From contig DYOP01000021.1 in assembly GCA_020720425.1 (NCBI GenBank), forward strand, positions 1-34,186: a stretch of 34,186 bases of DNA. The letters are read 5' to 3'. Source of the DNA: Bdellovibrio sp. GTDB lineage: Bacteria; Bdellovibrionota; Bdellovibrionia; Bdellovibrionales; Bdellovibrionaceae. The position numbers and the translations under genes were made by a program. How positions within the stretch are numbered: the stretch's first letter is position 1; each line of letters begins with the position of its first letter. The notes below the pieces were generated by a model. It ran no database searches, was not told the origin of the DNA, and saw only the letters and a list, made by a program, of their open reading frames with translations. Shown here in pieces: positions 25,884-34,104 of the stretch.

Positions 25884-26915
25884 TTATTTGTTATCAATTA
25901 TTCTTGTAATTTTAGTTGCAATAGATCCATGGTGAATGCCGTAAAACCCTTTAAAATAAGGCATCTCCTCAATCTGAATATCTAATTCACCAGTTGCATC
26001 TTGATCTAACGGTATAACATCTCCGACTTTTAAATTCATAATGTTACCAAGTTGAAGCTGAGAGTAACCAAGGTTTACTTTTACATCAACTTGTGCATCA
26101 AATAATTGCTGTTGAATAATTTTTGACCAAATCATTTTTTCTGCCTGATCGCTTTCTACCTGAAATCCACTTGATAATTTTTGTTTGATCGGCTCAATGG
26201 TTGCATAAGGCATAACAATGGTAACCGTACCATTTGCGATTTCTAGTTCGACATCAAATGTAGTTGCTATAACAATATCTGTCGGCGGAACGATACCCAC
26301 GAATTGCGGGTTCACTTCTGTTCTGACAAAGGAGCACCCGATTTTTTCGATATGTTCCCAGGCATTTTCTAAATCATGAATGGCTAATTCAACCACTTTT
26401 CGAACAATATTAAGTTCGATGGCTGTAAAATCTTTTCCTTCGATTCGTGCGTAGGATCTATTTGATCCACCAAAAAAAGAATCTACTAAGGCATAAGCCA
26501 ATTTGCTTTCAATCACAAAAAGTCCACTGCCTCTTAACGATTGAAACCTCAGCACACTCATACAAGTCGGCAAGGGAAGAGTATTAATAAACTCTCCAAA
26601 TTTTAAAAAATCGGTACTGGCAATTGATATGGTTGCGATTTTTCGTAGCGAACCCGATAACGATACCCTAAAGGCTCTCATAAATTTTTCGTAAATGACA
26701 TCCAGCTGGGGAAAGCGACCTCTAACGACCCTATCACGACTGGTTAGATCGTAATTTTGAACATTTTTTTGGCTAACGTTACCTGAATATTTACTTGATT
26801 GCTGTTCGGCAGCCCCTTTATCCCCTCCGCCAGAAGCCCCGCTATCCGAAGAATCACCACCATCAGCAACCGCAGCTAATAGAGCATCGACTTCACTTTG
26901 TGATAAACTACTCAT
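25884..26915 (-). CDS. fliM: Flagellar motor switch protein FliM
   Basis: A 343-aa C-ring protein. The N-terminus MSSLSQSEVDALLAAV is the CheY-P binding helix. A Gly/Ser-rich linker (about 17-45) and the CheC-like middle domain follow (YDLTSRDRVVRGRFPQLDVIYEKFMRAFRVSLSGSLRK, FVIESKLAYALVDSFFGG), then a SpoA domain that pairs with FliN (VKVNLGYSQLQLGNIMNLKVGDVIPLD). Switching by chemotaxis is therefore likely. It begins 11 bases after fliL, with GGGGT as a modest ribosome site. Confidence 0.97.
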   Translation of the reverse strand: MSSLSQSEVDALLAAVADGGDSSDSGASGGGDKGAAEQQSSKYSGNVSQKNVQNYDLTSRDRVVRGRFPQLDVIYEKFMRAFRVSLSGSLRKIATISIASTDFLKFGEFINTLPLPTCMSVLRFQSLRGSGLFVIESKLAYALVDSFFGGSNRSYARIEGKDFTAIELNIVRKVVELAIHDLENAWEHIEKIGCSFVRTEVNPQFVGIVPPTDIVIATTFDVELEIANGTVTIVMPYATIEPIKQKLSSGFQVESDQAEKMIWSKIIQQQLFDAQVDVKVNLGYSQLQLGNIMNLKVGDVIPLDQDATGELDIQIEEMPYFKGFYGIHHGSIATKITRIIDNK

Positions 26916-26926
26916 CGTTACCCCGT

Positions 26927-27478
26927 TTAGTTATATATAAATCCTGTAAAATAAATATTTTCAACTTTACCCTCTGACATAAAAGCATTTATTGTATCTT
27001 TCATTTCTACCCTTAATTTTTCTCTTCCTTCAGTGGTTGAAACAGACTCATAGGTTTTGCTCGATAAAAGCATGATTATAATATCTCGAATTTGAGCATT
27101 TCTACGATCGACTTCATCTTTGGCTTCAAGGTTATTTAGCTCAAGTTCGACACTTACTTTGGCTACCCTTCGACCTCGGCTTCCTGATAAATTGACAACA
27201 AAAGTTTCAAGCGGAATGATTGGCTTTACCGACTGCGCTTCGTGTTCGCGCTCTTTATGCTGAGTTTCTATTTCTCCCCTTACAACAGCATCAATTCCTG
27301 GACTTTTTTCTTCGGCTTTTTTTGCCTGATATACCATAAAGGCGATGGCACCAACTACGATGGTATTAACTAAAACCAAGGCCAAAACAATGATATTCAT
27401 TTTGCTACCCGACTTCGCACTTCCGTGCGCGCCCCCCTCAGCTGCTGAAGTTGCCGGCGTTGCCGCTTCTTCTGCCAT
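26927..27478 (-). CDS. fliL: Flagellar basal-body-associated protein FliL
   Basis: A 183-aa single-pass membrane protein that surrounds the stator and supports torque. An Ala/Gly/Ser-rich cytosolic N-terminus precedes one membrane segment (about 27-49, MNIIVLALVLVNTIVVGAIAFMV) and a periplasmic FliL domain (IPLETFVVNLSGSRGRRVAKVSVELEL, RDIIIMLLSSKTYESVSTTEGREKLRVEMKDTINAF, VENIYFTGFIYN). The ATG has AAGGAGG 7 bases upstream. It is the first gene of the fliL-fliA block, with a sigma-54-like promoter about 75 bases upstream. Confidence 0.96.
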   Translation of the reverse strand: MAEEAATPATSAAEGGAHGSAKSGSKMNIIVLALVLVNTIVVGAIAFMVYQAKKAEEKSPGIDAVVRGEIETQHKEREHEAQSVKPIIPLETFVVNLSGSRGRRVAKVSVELELNNLEAKDEVDRRNAQIRDIIIMLLSSKTYESVSTTEGREKLRVEMKDTINAFMSEGKVENIYFTGFIYN

Positions 27479-27550
27479 TGCGATCCTCCTTGATCATATA
27501 AAAAGACAGCATCAAAATATTGACACTTATTTTAATCCTAATGGTTATTG

Positions 27551-27566
27551 AGCAACAAAGATGCCA
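27551..27566 (-). promoter_or_regulatory. Sigma-54 (-24/-12) promoter upstream of fliL
   Basis: The minus strand reads TGGCATCTTTGTTGCT, with GG (27565-27564) and GC (27553-27552) ten bases apart. It differs from the TGGCAC-N5-TTGCT consensus at a single -24 base. Predicted transcription start is near 27540, leaving a leader of about 60 bases before fliL. No paired CAGA-N6-TCTG dyads were seen upstream. Confidence 0.7.
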
Positions 27567-27630
27567 TCCCGATTTTAGTCTAGGCAAATTAGTTTGAATG
27601 ATTAAAAATGACTGATGAATAGTTGCTAAA

Positions 27631-28452
27631 TTACTCTGAATCAGCCCGAATCACAGGCTTTATGAGTTCTTGAATTTGCTGGACTAAACCCAAACTCCCA
27701 GCAATGACTGTGTTTTTAAGTGGGTGATAGGGACTTGCTCGGTAACTTTGAACAACACCGCCCGCCTCTGTTACTAACAAAGAGCCTGCCGCCGAATCCC
27801 ATGGTTTTAGACCTCTTTCCCAGTAACCGTCAAAAACCCCACGCGCGACCAAAGCCAAGTCATAGGCCGCAGCCCCCGCCCTTCGAACAGCCCTAGCTTT
27901 TCGAACAACATGGTTAAATATATCGACCTGCTCAACTAATTGCTCTTCAAAATCGGCAATAAATCCCGTGGCTAAAAAAGCATCTCCTAATATAACATTT
28001 TGCCTGACCCTTAATCTTTGATTATCTAAAAAAGCACCTTTACCACGAATTGCCCAGTAACTTTCGCCATGCTCTCCCATTTTAGGAGCTGAAACGATTC
28101 CGAGTACGATTTGCCCCTGCCAATAAAGCCCTAAGCTGATAGCAAATATAGGAAAGCCGTGAACAAAGTTAGTCGTGCCATCTAGTGGATCTAAGATCCA
28201 AACAGGGTCTCGCCCCTGAAGGTAAGATGATTGAGATTCTTGAAAGCTTTCTTCGCCCAAAAATAAAAAGTCATGCCCCGATTGTTTAAGTGATTGAGCA
28301 ATCGTAAATTCTGATTCTTTATCAGCCTCAGTAACCAAACCCGCAAGATGTTTACGCTCGATTTGTTTAACTCGACCAAAGTAAGACTCGAGTACCGATT
28401 CGCCCTTATTAACCGCCTCAAATGCACTTTGTAAAACATTTTCTAAATCCAT
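27631..28452 (-). CDS. suhB: Inositol-monophosphatase family phosphatase (SuhB-like)
   Basis: About 273 aa, a Mg2+-dependent, Li+-sensitive-type sugar phosphatase. The metal and substrate motifs are FLGEESFQ (the Glu-Glu-Ser loop), WILDPLDGTTNFVHGFP (the DPLDGT motif), and KPWDSAAGSLLVTEAGG near the C-terminus. Substrate could be inositol-1-phosphate or a related sugar phosphate; SuhB relatives also act in rRNA transcription, so the symbol is by similarity only. The ATG at 28452 gives MDLENVLQSAFEAVNKG and has AAGG upstream. The longer frame from a TTG adds an unrelated hydrophobic extension. It is divergent from the SPOR gene. Confidence 0.9.
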   Translation of the reverse strand: MDLENVLQSAFEAVNKGESVLESYFGRVKQIERKHLAGLVTEADKESEFTIAQSLKQSGHDFLFLGEESFQESQSSYLQGRDPVWILDPLDGTTNFVHGFPIFAISLGLYWQGQIVLGIVSAPKMGEHGESYWAIRGKGAFLDNQRLRVRQNVILGDAFLATGFIADFEEQLVEQVDIFNHVVRKARAVRRAGAAAYDLALVARGVFDGYWERGLKPWDSAAGSLLVTEAGGVVQSYRASPYHPLKNTVIAGSLGLVQQIQELIKPVIRADSE

Positions 28453-28541
28453 TTGCCTTATTGACCCCTTTGCTTGTCCTAAGATAGCATGAGATAAGTT
28501 AGGGGCAATCAAAAATACCACCCCCAAAGGAGAAAGCTAAA

Positions 28542-29462
28542 ATGTCAAAAATTCCTGCCGCCAAAATGGACACATTAGTTACTGTTATTATCGTTTTTTT
28601 TGTATGTCTTTTGTCTTTTTCTGTAGGGACTTATGTCGGTAAACGATTTAGTGACTACCAACATCAAATCGCTCTTCTTAAAGGCAGCCCCACTGAAGAG
28701 AGCCTTGCTTTAAATCCTGAAACTCACGACGCCTCAATAGCCCATTCAACAGAAGAACAAGATCACTCTTCACCCTCTGCAGCCCTATCTGACGATGATG
28801 TTGCAAAACTGGCCCAAGAGTTCGCCACCACTTCTGACGAAGCCCTGCATGATACTACAAGCGAAAAACCAACTGAAATCCCCACCCATAGTGATGAACA
28901 TCAAGAAGAGGCTACGCATCAGGCCGGTAACAAAGACCAACACACAAATAAAGATGACCGCCACCTCGCTTCTGAAACTCCTACGGAGCCAGCTCCAAGT
29001 AAAACAGTAACGGCCAAGGCCTCTACCACTCATACACCGGCCACTCAAACGGCTACTACTACAACTAAAGCTGCTCACACTTCAACAGCTGCCACAGCAA
29101 ACTCTAAAGCAAATGTTACCGAAGAAAAGCAAAGCCATGACGCTGATCATGTAGATCAACAAACCGTTGCTAAAAATTTAGCTACTAGCCGAGCCGGAAA
29201 ATATACGGTTCAAGTTGGCTCTTTCCCTACAGAAATCGAAGCCTCTCAATTAACTGAAACTTTAAAAAAGCAAGGCTTGAGTGCCTATTTTGTAGCCGCA
29301 CGAGTACCTTCTAAAAATGCCGATGAAAAAGAAAAATACAAAACCTGGTACCGCGTAAGTGTTGGGCTATACGGCGACCTAAAAGAAGCTGAAAGCACAA
29401 AAAATCAGCTCGTAACAGATAAAAAAATCAAAAGTGGAATGGTTCTTAAATTGACTGAATAG
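28542..29462 (+). CDS. Membrane-anchored SPOR-domain protein
   Basis: 306 aa. A short cytosolic N-terminus precedes one membrane segment (about 10-30, LVTVIIVFFVCLLSFSVGTYVG). A long Thr/Ala/His/Glu-rich, probably disordered periplasmic linker runs over about 50-215. A C-terminal SPOR domain follows (about 218-304: KYTVQVGSFPTEIEASQLTETLKKQGLSAYFVAARV, KTWYRVSVGLYGDLKEAES). SPOR domains bind glycan strands stripped of stem peptides and direct proteins to division or remodelling sites. The layout resembles FtsN/DedD, but no FtsN-specific motif was recognised, so only a general cell-wall role is inferred. The ATG has AAAGGAG about 8 bases upstream. It is followed by convergent uvrD. Confidence 0.9.
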   Translation: MSKIPAAKMDTLVTVIIVFFVCLLSFSVGTYVGKRFSDYQHQIALLKGSPTEESLALNPETHDASIAHSTEEQDHSSPSAALSDDDVAKLAQEFATTSDEALHDTTSEKPTEIPTHSDEHQEEATHQAGNKDQHTNKDDRHLASETPTEPAPSKTVTAKASTTHTPATQTATTTTKAAHTSTAATANSKANVTEEKQSHDADHVDQQTVAKNLATSRAGKYTVQVGSFPTEIEASQLTETLKKQGLSAYFVAARVPSKNADEKEKYKTWYRVSVGLYGDLKEAESTKNQLVTDKKIKSGMVLKLTE

Positions 29463-29470
29463 GCCTTTGT

Positions 29471-29498
29471 TTAAACCTGACCCGTTTAACCTGACCCG
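29471..29498. repeat. Two tandem 14-bp units between convergent genes
   Basis: TTAAACCTGACCCG and TTTAACCTGACCCG stand head to tail, with 13 of 14 bases alike, in the 42-base gap between the SPOR gene and the helicase. GTTTAA and TTAAAC arms (29484-29489, 29500-29505) could form a weak hairpin; no T-run makes it a clear terminator. Confidence 0.7.
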
Positions 29499-29504
29499 CT
29501 TAAA

Positions 29505-31748
29505 CTAACTTAATCTTTCAAGCTTAGCATATTTAGCAATAAATTTTTTCATCAGTGTCCCTTCAAATAATATAGTAAGCCTTGTTTCTTCGCCATCTCC
29601 TTCAACCTGACGAATAACTCCTTTCCCAAAATGGGGATGCTTAACATGCCCCCCTTGTGACCAGGAATTTAATGAGGAGCCCGTTGAAGCTCCTAACGAA
29701 GAACTTGTTTCGTCATAAAAACTTTGGGACTCAAACACATCTTTGTTTATATTGGCAGATTGGGTCCGGTATCGATTTGCAAATCCACTTTGCCTTTGTC
29801 CAATTCGATTAATATTAGTAACCATACATTTTTTGGGAACTTCCGAGATAAAGCGAGCTACGGGGTTCATTTGCTCCTGACCCCAAACACGCCTCACCTG
29901 AGCCGCCGTTAAATATAATTTTTTCTTAGCCCGAGTCATAGCTACATAAAAAAGGCGTCTTTCTTCTTCAAGGTCATCTGGGTCCATAAAGCCACCACGC
30001 GCTTGCGGAAATAACCCCTCTTCAAGACCAACGACAAACACATACGCAAACTCAAGGCCTTTTGACATATGAACCGTCATAAGTGTTACCGTATTTTGCC
30101 CTTGCTCCATTTTATCTAAATCTGACACAAGAGCCATTTCTTCTAAAAATAAAGAAAGTGTTGGCTCGGTTGACTCTTTCATATATTGCTCAATAGCATT
30201 CGAAAAAGCTTCTAAGTTATCTATTCGCGCTTGAGATTCGGCAGAAATATCTTGTTTAAGACTTTGCAAATATCCTGATTGCTCGAGTAAAAAAACATAA
30301 AACTCTAAAAGTGTTCGATTAGAAAGGGCTGCGCTCAAACTTTCAAGCAAAGCTAAAAAATCTTTAATTTTTGACAAAGTCCCCGCTGGTAACAATTTAT
30401 CTTCCACCACAAAATAAAGAGTTTCCCAAAGCGAAAACCCATTTTGACTGGCTATCATCATAATTTTATCTAAAGACGTTTTGCCAATACCACGAGCGGG
30501 AACATTAATAATTCTTCTTAGTGCCACATCGTCTTTGGGGTTATAAATCAATCTCATATAACTTAAAACATCTTTGACTTCAGCTCGATCATAAAACTTA
30601 AGGCCGCCAAAAATACGATAGGGGATAGAATTTAATCTAAGCTGCTCTTCAAGCAATCGCGACTGAGCATTGGTTCGATATAAAATAGCAATTTCTTTAG
30701 GCGACACATCCCCTTGAGAAACTAATTGAGCCACAATACGGGCGACGGCTTTAGCCTCTTCGTAGTCGCTAGCTTCCATAATAAAATCAATAAGCTCACC
30801 TTCTTGATTGCGGGTAAAAAGCTCTTTCCCTTTTCGATTTTGATTATTTTTAATTACCTCAGAGGCTGCATTTATTATATTTTGAGTTGATCTATAATTT
30901 TGTTCAAGCCTAAATACCGAAGCCCCTTGAAAGTCATTTTCAAAATTTAAAATGTTACTAATATCAGCCCCGCGCCAGCTATAAATCGACTGATCTTCAT
31001 CGCCAACCACACACAAGTTTTTATGACCCATCGACAAAAGTCGAATGAGCTCGTACTGAAGTTCATTTGTATCTTGATACTCATCAACAAGAATATATTT
31101 AAACTGCTCCTGATAAAAATTTAATATTTCTTTATTGTTTTTAAACAGTTGATACGTTTTAAAAAGCAAATCAGAAAAATCCATAGCTTGATTGGCTTTC
31201 ATTTGCTTTTCATATTTTAAATAAATGGTTTCGATCATTTGTGATTTTTGCCCAAAAGGCTTTTTATCAAAATAAATTTGTTTTTTTGATTTAATTTGAT
31301 TAATCATTTTTTGAGCATCTTTAGCTTCTATTTGCGCATCTAAATTTAAATCTTTAAGTAATTTTTTAATCATTGAGATCTGATCTGAATCATCAAAAAT
31401 TGTAAATTCTGTTTGGTAACCTAAAGCCGAAGCATGGAGTCGTAATATTTTTGCACCAAAGCTATGAAATGTTGACAACCATGAAGGAGAAAAAAAATGT
31501 TTAGCAATTTCAGATTCGCTCAGTAAAATATCCACTCGATGCTTCATTTCAGTAGCTGCTTTATTTGTAAAGGTAACAGCTAATATTTGGTCTGGTTGAG
31601 CCAGCTGCTGCTCTATGATATAGGCCAAACGATGGGTTAGGGCTTTGGTTTTTCCAGATCCCGCTCCCGCTAAAACCAATACCGGCCCCTCTACGGATTT
31701 AACCACATTAAGCTGCTCCGGATTAAGCCCCTCAAATAAAAAAGACAT
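29505..31748 (-). CDS. pcrA: ATP-dependent 3'-5' DNA helicase, UvrD/PcrA family
   Basis: A 747-aa superfamily 1 helicase for nucleotide excision and mismatch repair and for removing proteins from DNA. In order: Q-motif GLNPEQLNVV, Walker A AGAGSGKT (about 27-34), AVTFTNKAATEMKHRV (Ia), LVDEYQDTN (II), GDEDQSIYSWRGAD (III), LEQNYRST (IV), VTLMTVHMSKGLEFAYVFVVGLEEGLFP (V) and EERRLFYVAMTRAKKKLYLT (VI). The C-terminus HPHFGKGVIRQVEGDGEETRLTILFEGTLMKKFIAKYAKLERL is the tudor-like domain typical of PcrA. It is convergent with the SPOR gene. The upstream gap holds a CGTGAA-N6-TTCACG dyad. Confidence 0.95.
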   Translation of the reverse strand: MSFLFEGLNPEQLNVVKSVEGPVLVLAGAGSGKTKALTHRLAYIIEQQLAQPDQILAVTFTNKAATEMKHRVDILLSESEIAKHFFSPSWLSTFHSFGAKILRLHASALGYQTEFTIFDDSDQISMIKKLLKDLNLDAQIEAKDAQKMINQIKSKKQIYFDKKPFGQKSQMIETIYLKYEKQMKANQAMDFSDLLFKTYQLFKNNKEILNFYQEQFKYILVDEYQDTNELQYELIRLLSMGHKNLCVVGDEDQSIYSWRGADISNILNFENDFQGASVFRLEQNYRSTQNIINAASEVIKNNQNRKGKELFTRNQEGELIDFIMEASDYEEAKAVARIVAQLVSQGDVSPKEIAILYRTNAQSRLLEEQLRLNSIPYRIFGGLKFYDRAEVKDVLSYMRLIYNPKDDVALRRIINVPARGIGKTSLDKIMMIASQNGFSLWETLYFVVEDKLLPAGTLSKIKDFLALLESLSAALSNRTLLEFYVFLLEQSGYLQSLKQDISAESQARIDNLEAFSNAIEQYMKESTEPTLSLFLEEMALVSDLDKMEQGQNTVTLMTVHMSKGLEFAYVFVVGLEEGLFPQARGGFMDPDDLEEERRLFYVAMTRAKKKLYLTAAQVRRVWGQEQMNPVARFISEVPKKCMVTNINRIGQRQSGFANRYRTQSANINKDVFESQSFYDETSSSLGASTGSSLNSWSQGGHVKHPHFGKGVIRQVEGDGEETRLTILFEGTLMKKFIAKYAKLERLS

Positions 31749-32055
31749 AAAACCTCATCTGTCATACGTGAAGCTAATTTCACGCCGTTAAGTACTTCCA
31801 CATGTACAAATCATTTTACGCAGAGTTAAGTGTATAAAAGGCATCGACTTGTTTAACAAAGCTAATTTAATAGCTCTGTTCGTTTATGACGAGGCGGTCC
31901 ACAGCCCCGAGGGGCAATGCCCCAAAAAAGTCCCTACAGCTAGTTTATATACACATTTTTAAATAAAATAGCCATTTTTAAGGGGGTGTTTCCCCTAAAA
32001 ATTCAATTCCAGCCTACCTTATGTTGGCCCAGCTAATGCATTACATAAACTCTAT
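31749..32055. other. Gene-free stretch between uvrD and the CapA-like gene, rich in inverted repeats
   Basis: No convincing coding frame. Elements seen are: CGTGAA-GCTAAT-TTCACG (31767-31784) just upstream of the helicase start; AACAAAGCTA/TAGCTCTGTT (31855-31880, 9 of 10 pairs); overlapping G/C hairpins made by GCCCC-GAG-GGGC and GGGGCA-A-TGCCCC (about 31900-31923); AGGGG/CCCCT around 31981-31996, containing AGGGGGTGTTT, which is also in the dispersed repeat; and a -24/-12-like sequence at 32025-32040. The two flanking genes are divergent, so promoters for both must lie here. Confidence 0.65.
32025..32040 (+). promoter_or_regulatory. Possible sigma-54 promoter for the CapA-like gene
   Basis: The plus strand reads TGGCCCAGCTAATGCA (32025-32040). 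GG (32026-32027) and GC (32038-32039) are ten bases apart, and it shares AATGCATTA with the TPR-operon promoter. The predicted start near 32051 would leave only about 5 bases before the ATG, which would explain why no ribosome site is visible but is unusual. Confidence 0.35.
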
Positions 32056-33207
32056 ATGACCATTAATATTTTTAATTCACCCAAGCCGTTTGCTTTTATC
32101 CAATTTTTTACTATATTTTTTAACTTATTTTTAGTTTTGTTTTTAGCTCCTTTTTCTACGCATGCTAATAGCTCAAGTGAAATTAACATTAAAGCTGTAG
32201 GCGATATGATGCTTGGACTCAATGCGCCCAGTAAATATCCCGATCATTTTTTCTTAGAAGAAGTATCTGATATCCTTTCTAACTCTGATATTTCATTTGG
32301 TAACCAAGAAGGATCCATTTGCGACCTTGAAACCTTAAGCCCCAAATGCAATAGCTCAAACAAAGAGTGCCATGCTTTTAAATCGCCTAGCCATCTTATT
32401 TTGCAATATAAAAAAGCTGGATTTGATGTGTTAAGCTTAGCTAATAATCATATTTTTGATTATGGCTCAGCTTGCGCTTCTGAAACAAAAAACAAAATTG
32501 AAAATAATAATATATTAGCTATTGGATTAACTGATAAAATTCGAAAATATTCAAAAGACGAAAAAAACCTTCTTTCTTCTGTTCGATTTATAAATAAAAA
32601 CAATCAAGTCATCGCTTTTATTGGGTTTCACTTTTCTAACTCAGGACAAAGACTTTTATCAATTCACGAAACTCAGCTTGCACAAAACATAATACAGTTT
32701 TTAAAACAAAAATCTGATATTGTTATTGTCTCAATGCATGCAGGCTCTGAGGGACACTTAGCTCGCCATACCTTAAATAGTAACGAATTTTTTAAGGGTG
32801 AAAATCGTGGTAACAGCATTAAATTTGCTCATACTGTCATTGATGCCGGTGCTGATTTGGTTTTAGGGCATGGCCCCCATGTTTTAAGGGGACTTGAGAT
32901 TTATAAAGATCGGCTTATAGCTTACTCTTTAGGCAACTTCGCCACCTACTCGGGCTTTTCTCTTATTTATCCAAAAAATTTAGGAGCCATACTCGATATT
33001 ACTCTAAGTCACACGGGCGCATTTAAAAGAGGTCAAATTTTTTCGACCATTCAAAAAAAAGATGCTCAAGGTAAAACTAGGCTTAAACTTGATCTAAGTC
33101 ACCAAGCTCTCAAAGAAATTTATTTACTATCGAATGAAGACTTTTCTCAATCTTCACCTCAAATATACAATGATGGAAGTGTGCGTCCAATAGCCAATAG
33201 CCAATAG
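32056..33207 (+). CDS. Secreted CapA-like protein (PGA_cap / metallophosphatase-like)
   Basis: 383 aa. A long hydrophobic N-terminus (residues about 11-38) ending FSTHANSSS looks like a signal peptide. The body matches the CapA family: IKAVGDMMLGLN, GNQEGSICDL, FKSPSHLILQYKKAGFDVLSLANNHIFDYG, DIVIVSMHAGSEGHLARH, and GADLVLGHGPHVLRGLEIYKDRLIAYSLGNF. The Asp, Asn-His and His-Gly-x-His residues suggest a calcineurin-like metal site. Family members act in poly-gamma-glutamate or capsule synthesis, but without capBC neighbours a polymer role is not shown. No Shine-Dalgarno sequence precedes the ATG. The last seven codons are a 7-bp CCAATAG triplicate that ends in the stop. Confidence 0.88.
   Translation: MTINIFNSPKPFAFIQFFTIFFNLFLVLFLAPFSTHANSSSEINIKAVGDMMLGLNAPSKYPDHFFLEEVSDILSNSDISFGNQEGSICDLETLSPKCNSSNKECHAFKSPSHLILQYKKAGFDVLSLANNHIFDYGSACASETKNKIENNNILAIGLTDKIRKYSKDEKNLLSSVRFINKNNQVIAFIGFHFSNSGQRLLSIHETQLAQNIIQFLKQKSDIVIVSMHAGSEGHLARHTLNSNEFFKGENRGNSIKFAHTVIDAGADLVLGHGPHVLRGLEIYKDRLIAYSLGNFATYSGFSLIYPKNLGAILDITLSHTGAFKRGQIFSTIQKKDAQGKTRLKLDLSHQALKEIYLLSNEDFSQSSPQIYNDGSVRPIANSQ
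33187..33207 (+). repeat. Three tandem CCAATAG heptamers at the capA-like stop codon
   Basis: Three perfect 7-bp units end exactly at the TAG stop. Because seven is not a multiple of three, gain or loss of a unit would change the reading frame of the C-terminal residues. Confidence 0.9.
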
Positions 33208-33291
33208 CCTATCGCATAAGATAGCTAAACTCTATCAAAACATAATTTTAATCAATTAGACAAATAGTGCGGTCAGAACTACACTGGCTTT

Positions 33292-33319
33292 GTACCAAAA
33301 TAAATAAACCCAATGGTAC
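33292..33319. repeat. Inverted repeat upstream of the peroxiredoxin gene
   Basis: GTACCA (33292-33297) and TGGTAC (33314-33319) with a 16-base AT-rich spacer lie just before the ribosome site. This is a candidate operator or leader hairpin; the regulator is unknown. Confidence 0.4.
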
Positions 33320-33337
33320 TTAACAAAAGGAGAGATT

Positions 33338-33985
33338 ATGGAGAATCAACAAAACCAATCAACTCGTATGCCTCTTATTAACGAGCGCGCACCCGAGTTT
33401 GAAGCCAAAACAACCCATGGGCTAAAAAAGCTAAAAGATTACGAAGGTCGATGGCTCGTTTTATTTTCGCATCCTGCGGATTTCACCCCTGTGTGCACAA
33501 CCGAATTTATGGGCTTTGCAAAACACTATGAAGATTTCAAAAAAGCTAATACTGAACTTTTAGGTCTATCGATTGATAGCTTATTTTCACACATTGCCTG
33601 GATTAGAAGCATCAAAGAAAAGTTTGGCGTAGATATTCAGTTTCCGATTATCGAAGACCTTAGCATGAACGTGGCAAAATCATTTGGCATGATTCATCCC
33701 GGAGCTTCTGACACTTCGGCTGTACGTGCCACTTTTATTATCGACCCTAAAGGAATTTTAAGAGCCATGATCTATTACCCCATGTCAAATGGTCGCTCAA
33801 TTCCTGAAGTGCTACGTTTAGTTATGGCCCTTCAAGAGTCAGACAAAACGGGATTTGCTACCCCTGAAGGTTGGGAGCAAGGCCAAGCTTGTATTGTTCC
33901 TCCGCCAAAAACCACTCAAGAGGCCGAAGCGAGAATGAAATCTGACTACAAAGTCACAGATTGGTATTTTTCAAAAACCAAGTAA
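33338..33985 (+). CDS. Peroxiredoxin, Prx6 (1-Cys) type
   Basis: A 215-aa thiol peroxidase that reduces hydrogen peroxide, organic peroxides or peroxynitrite. The peroxidatic Cys is residue 53 in [14 protein letters not shown], the P-x-x-x-T/S-x-x-C active site, with the conserved Arg in [15 protein letters not shown]-terminal extension typical of the Prx6 group follows ([29 protein letters not shown]). A second Cys lies in it at about residue 185 and could act as a resolving residue, as in archaeal Prx6 members. It has a strong ribosome site AAAGGAG 5-6 bases before ATG. It has its own upstream region with an inverted repeat and stands alone. Confidence 0.95.
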   Translation: MENQQNQSTRMPLINERAPEFEAKTTHGLKKLKDYEGRWLVLFSHPADFTPVCTTEFMGFAKHYEDFKKANTELLGLSIDSLFSHIAWIRSIKEKFGVDIQFPIIEDLSMNVAKSFGMIHPGASDTSAVRATFIIDPKGILRAMIYYPMSNGRSIPEVLRLVMALQESDKTGFATPEGWEQGQACIVPPPKTTQEAEARMKSDYKVTDWYFSKTK

Positions 33986-33991
33986 TTTTTA
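33961..33991 (+). terminator. Possible AT-rich terminator overlapping the peroxiredoxin stop
   Basis: TTGG and CCAA arms with an inner T/A stem (33961-33981, one bulge) are followed by a run of five T after the stop codon. The stem is AT-rich and weak, so termination here is only a suggestion. Confidence 0.3.
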
Positions 33992-34010
33992 ATATTTGTA
34001 TTTAGTCTTT

Positions 34011-34067
34011 GGGTCTCCGATTTTAGAGGGGGTGTTTTGTGCCATTATCCACCAATTCACTTGGAAG
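34011..34067 (+). repeat. Dispersed intergenic repeat, copy B
   Basis: GGGTCTCCG, TTTTAG, AGGGGGTGTTTT and TGCC, then after about ten extra bases AATTCACTTGGAAG. It matches copy A at 1336-1384 in block order and nearly in sequence, and like it follows a plus-strand gene. Confidence 0.6.
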
Positions 34068-34104
34068 GCTCCAAAACCAGCTTGTTGTGTCAACATACCG
34101 AGAG

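Noticed and set aside
28452-28527. TTG-started extension of the SuhB-like gene
   Set aside because: The extra residues are hydrophobic and absent from the family, and the ATG at 28452 fits the family N-terminus.
28785-29078. Minus-strand and other-frame open frames inside the SPOR gene
   Set aside because: They coincide with the biased Thr/Ala linker of the SPOR protein, which leaves opposite frames open by composition.
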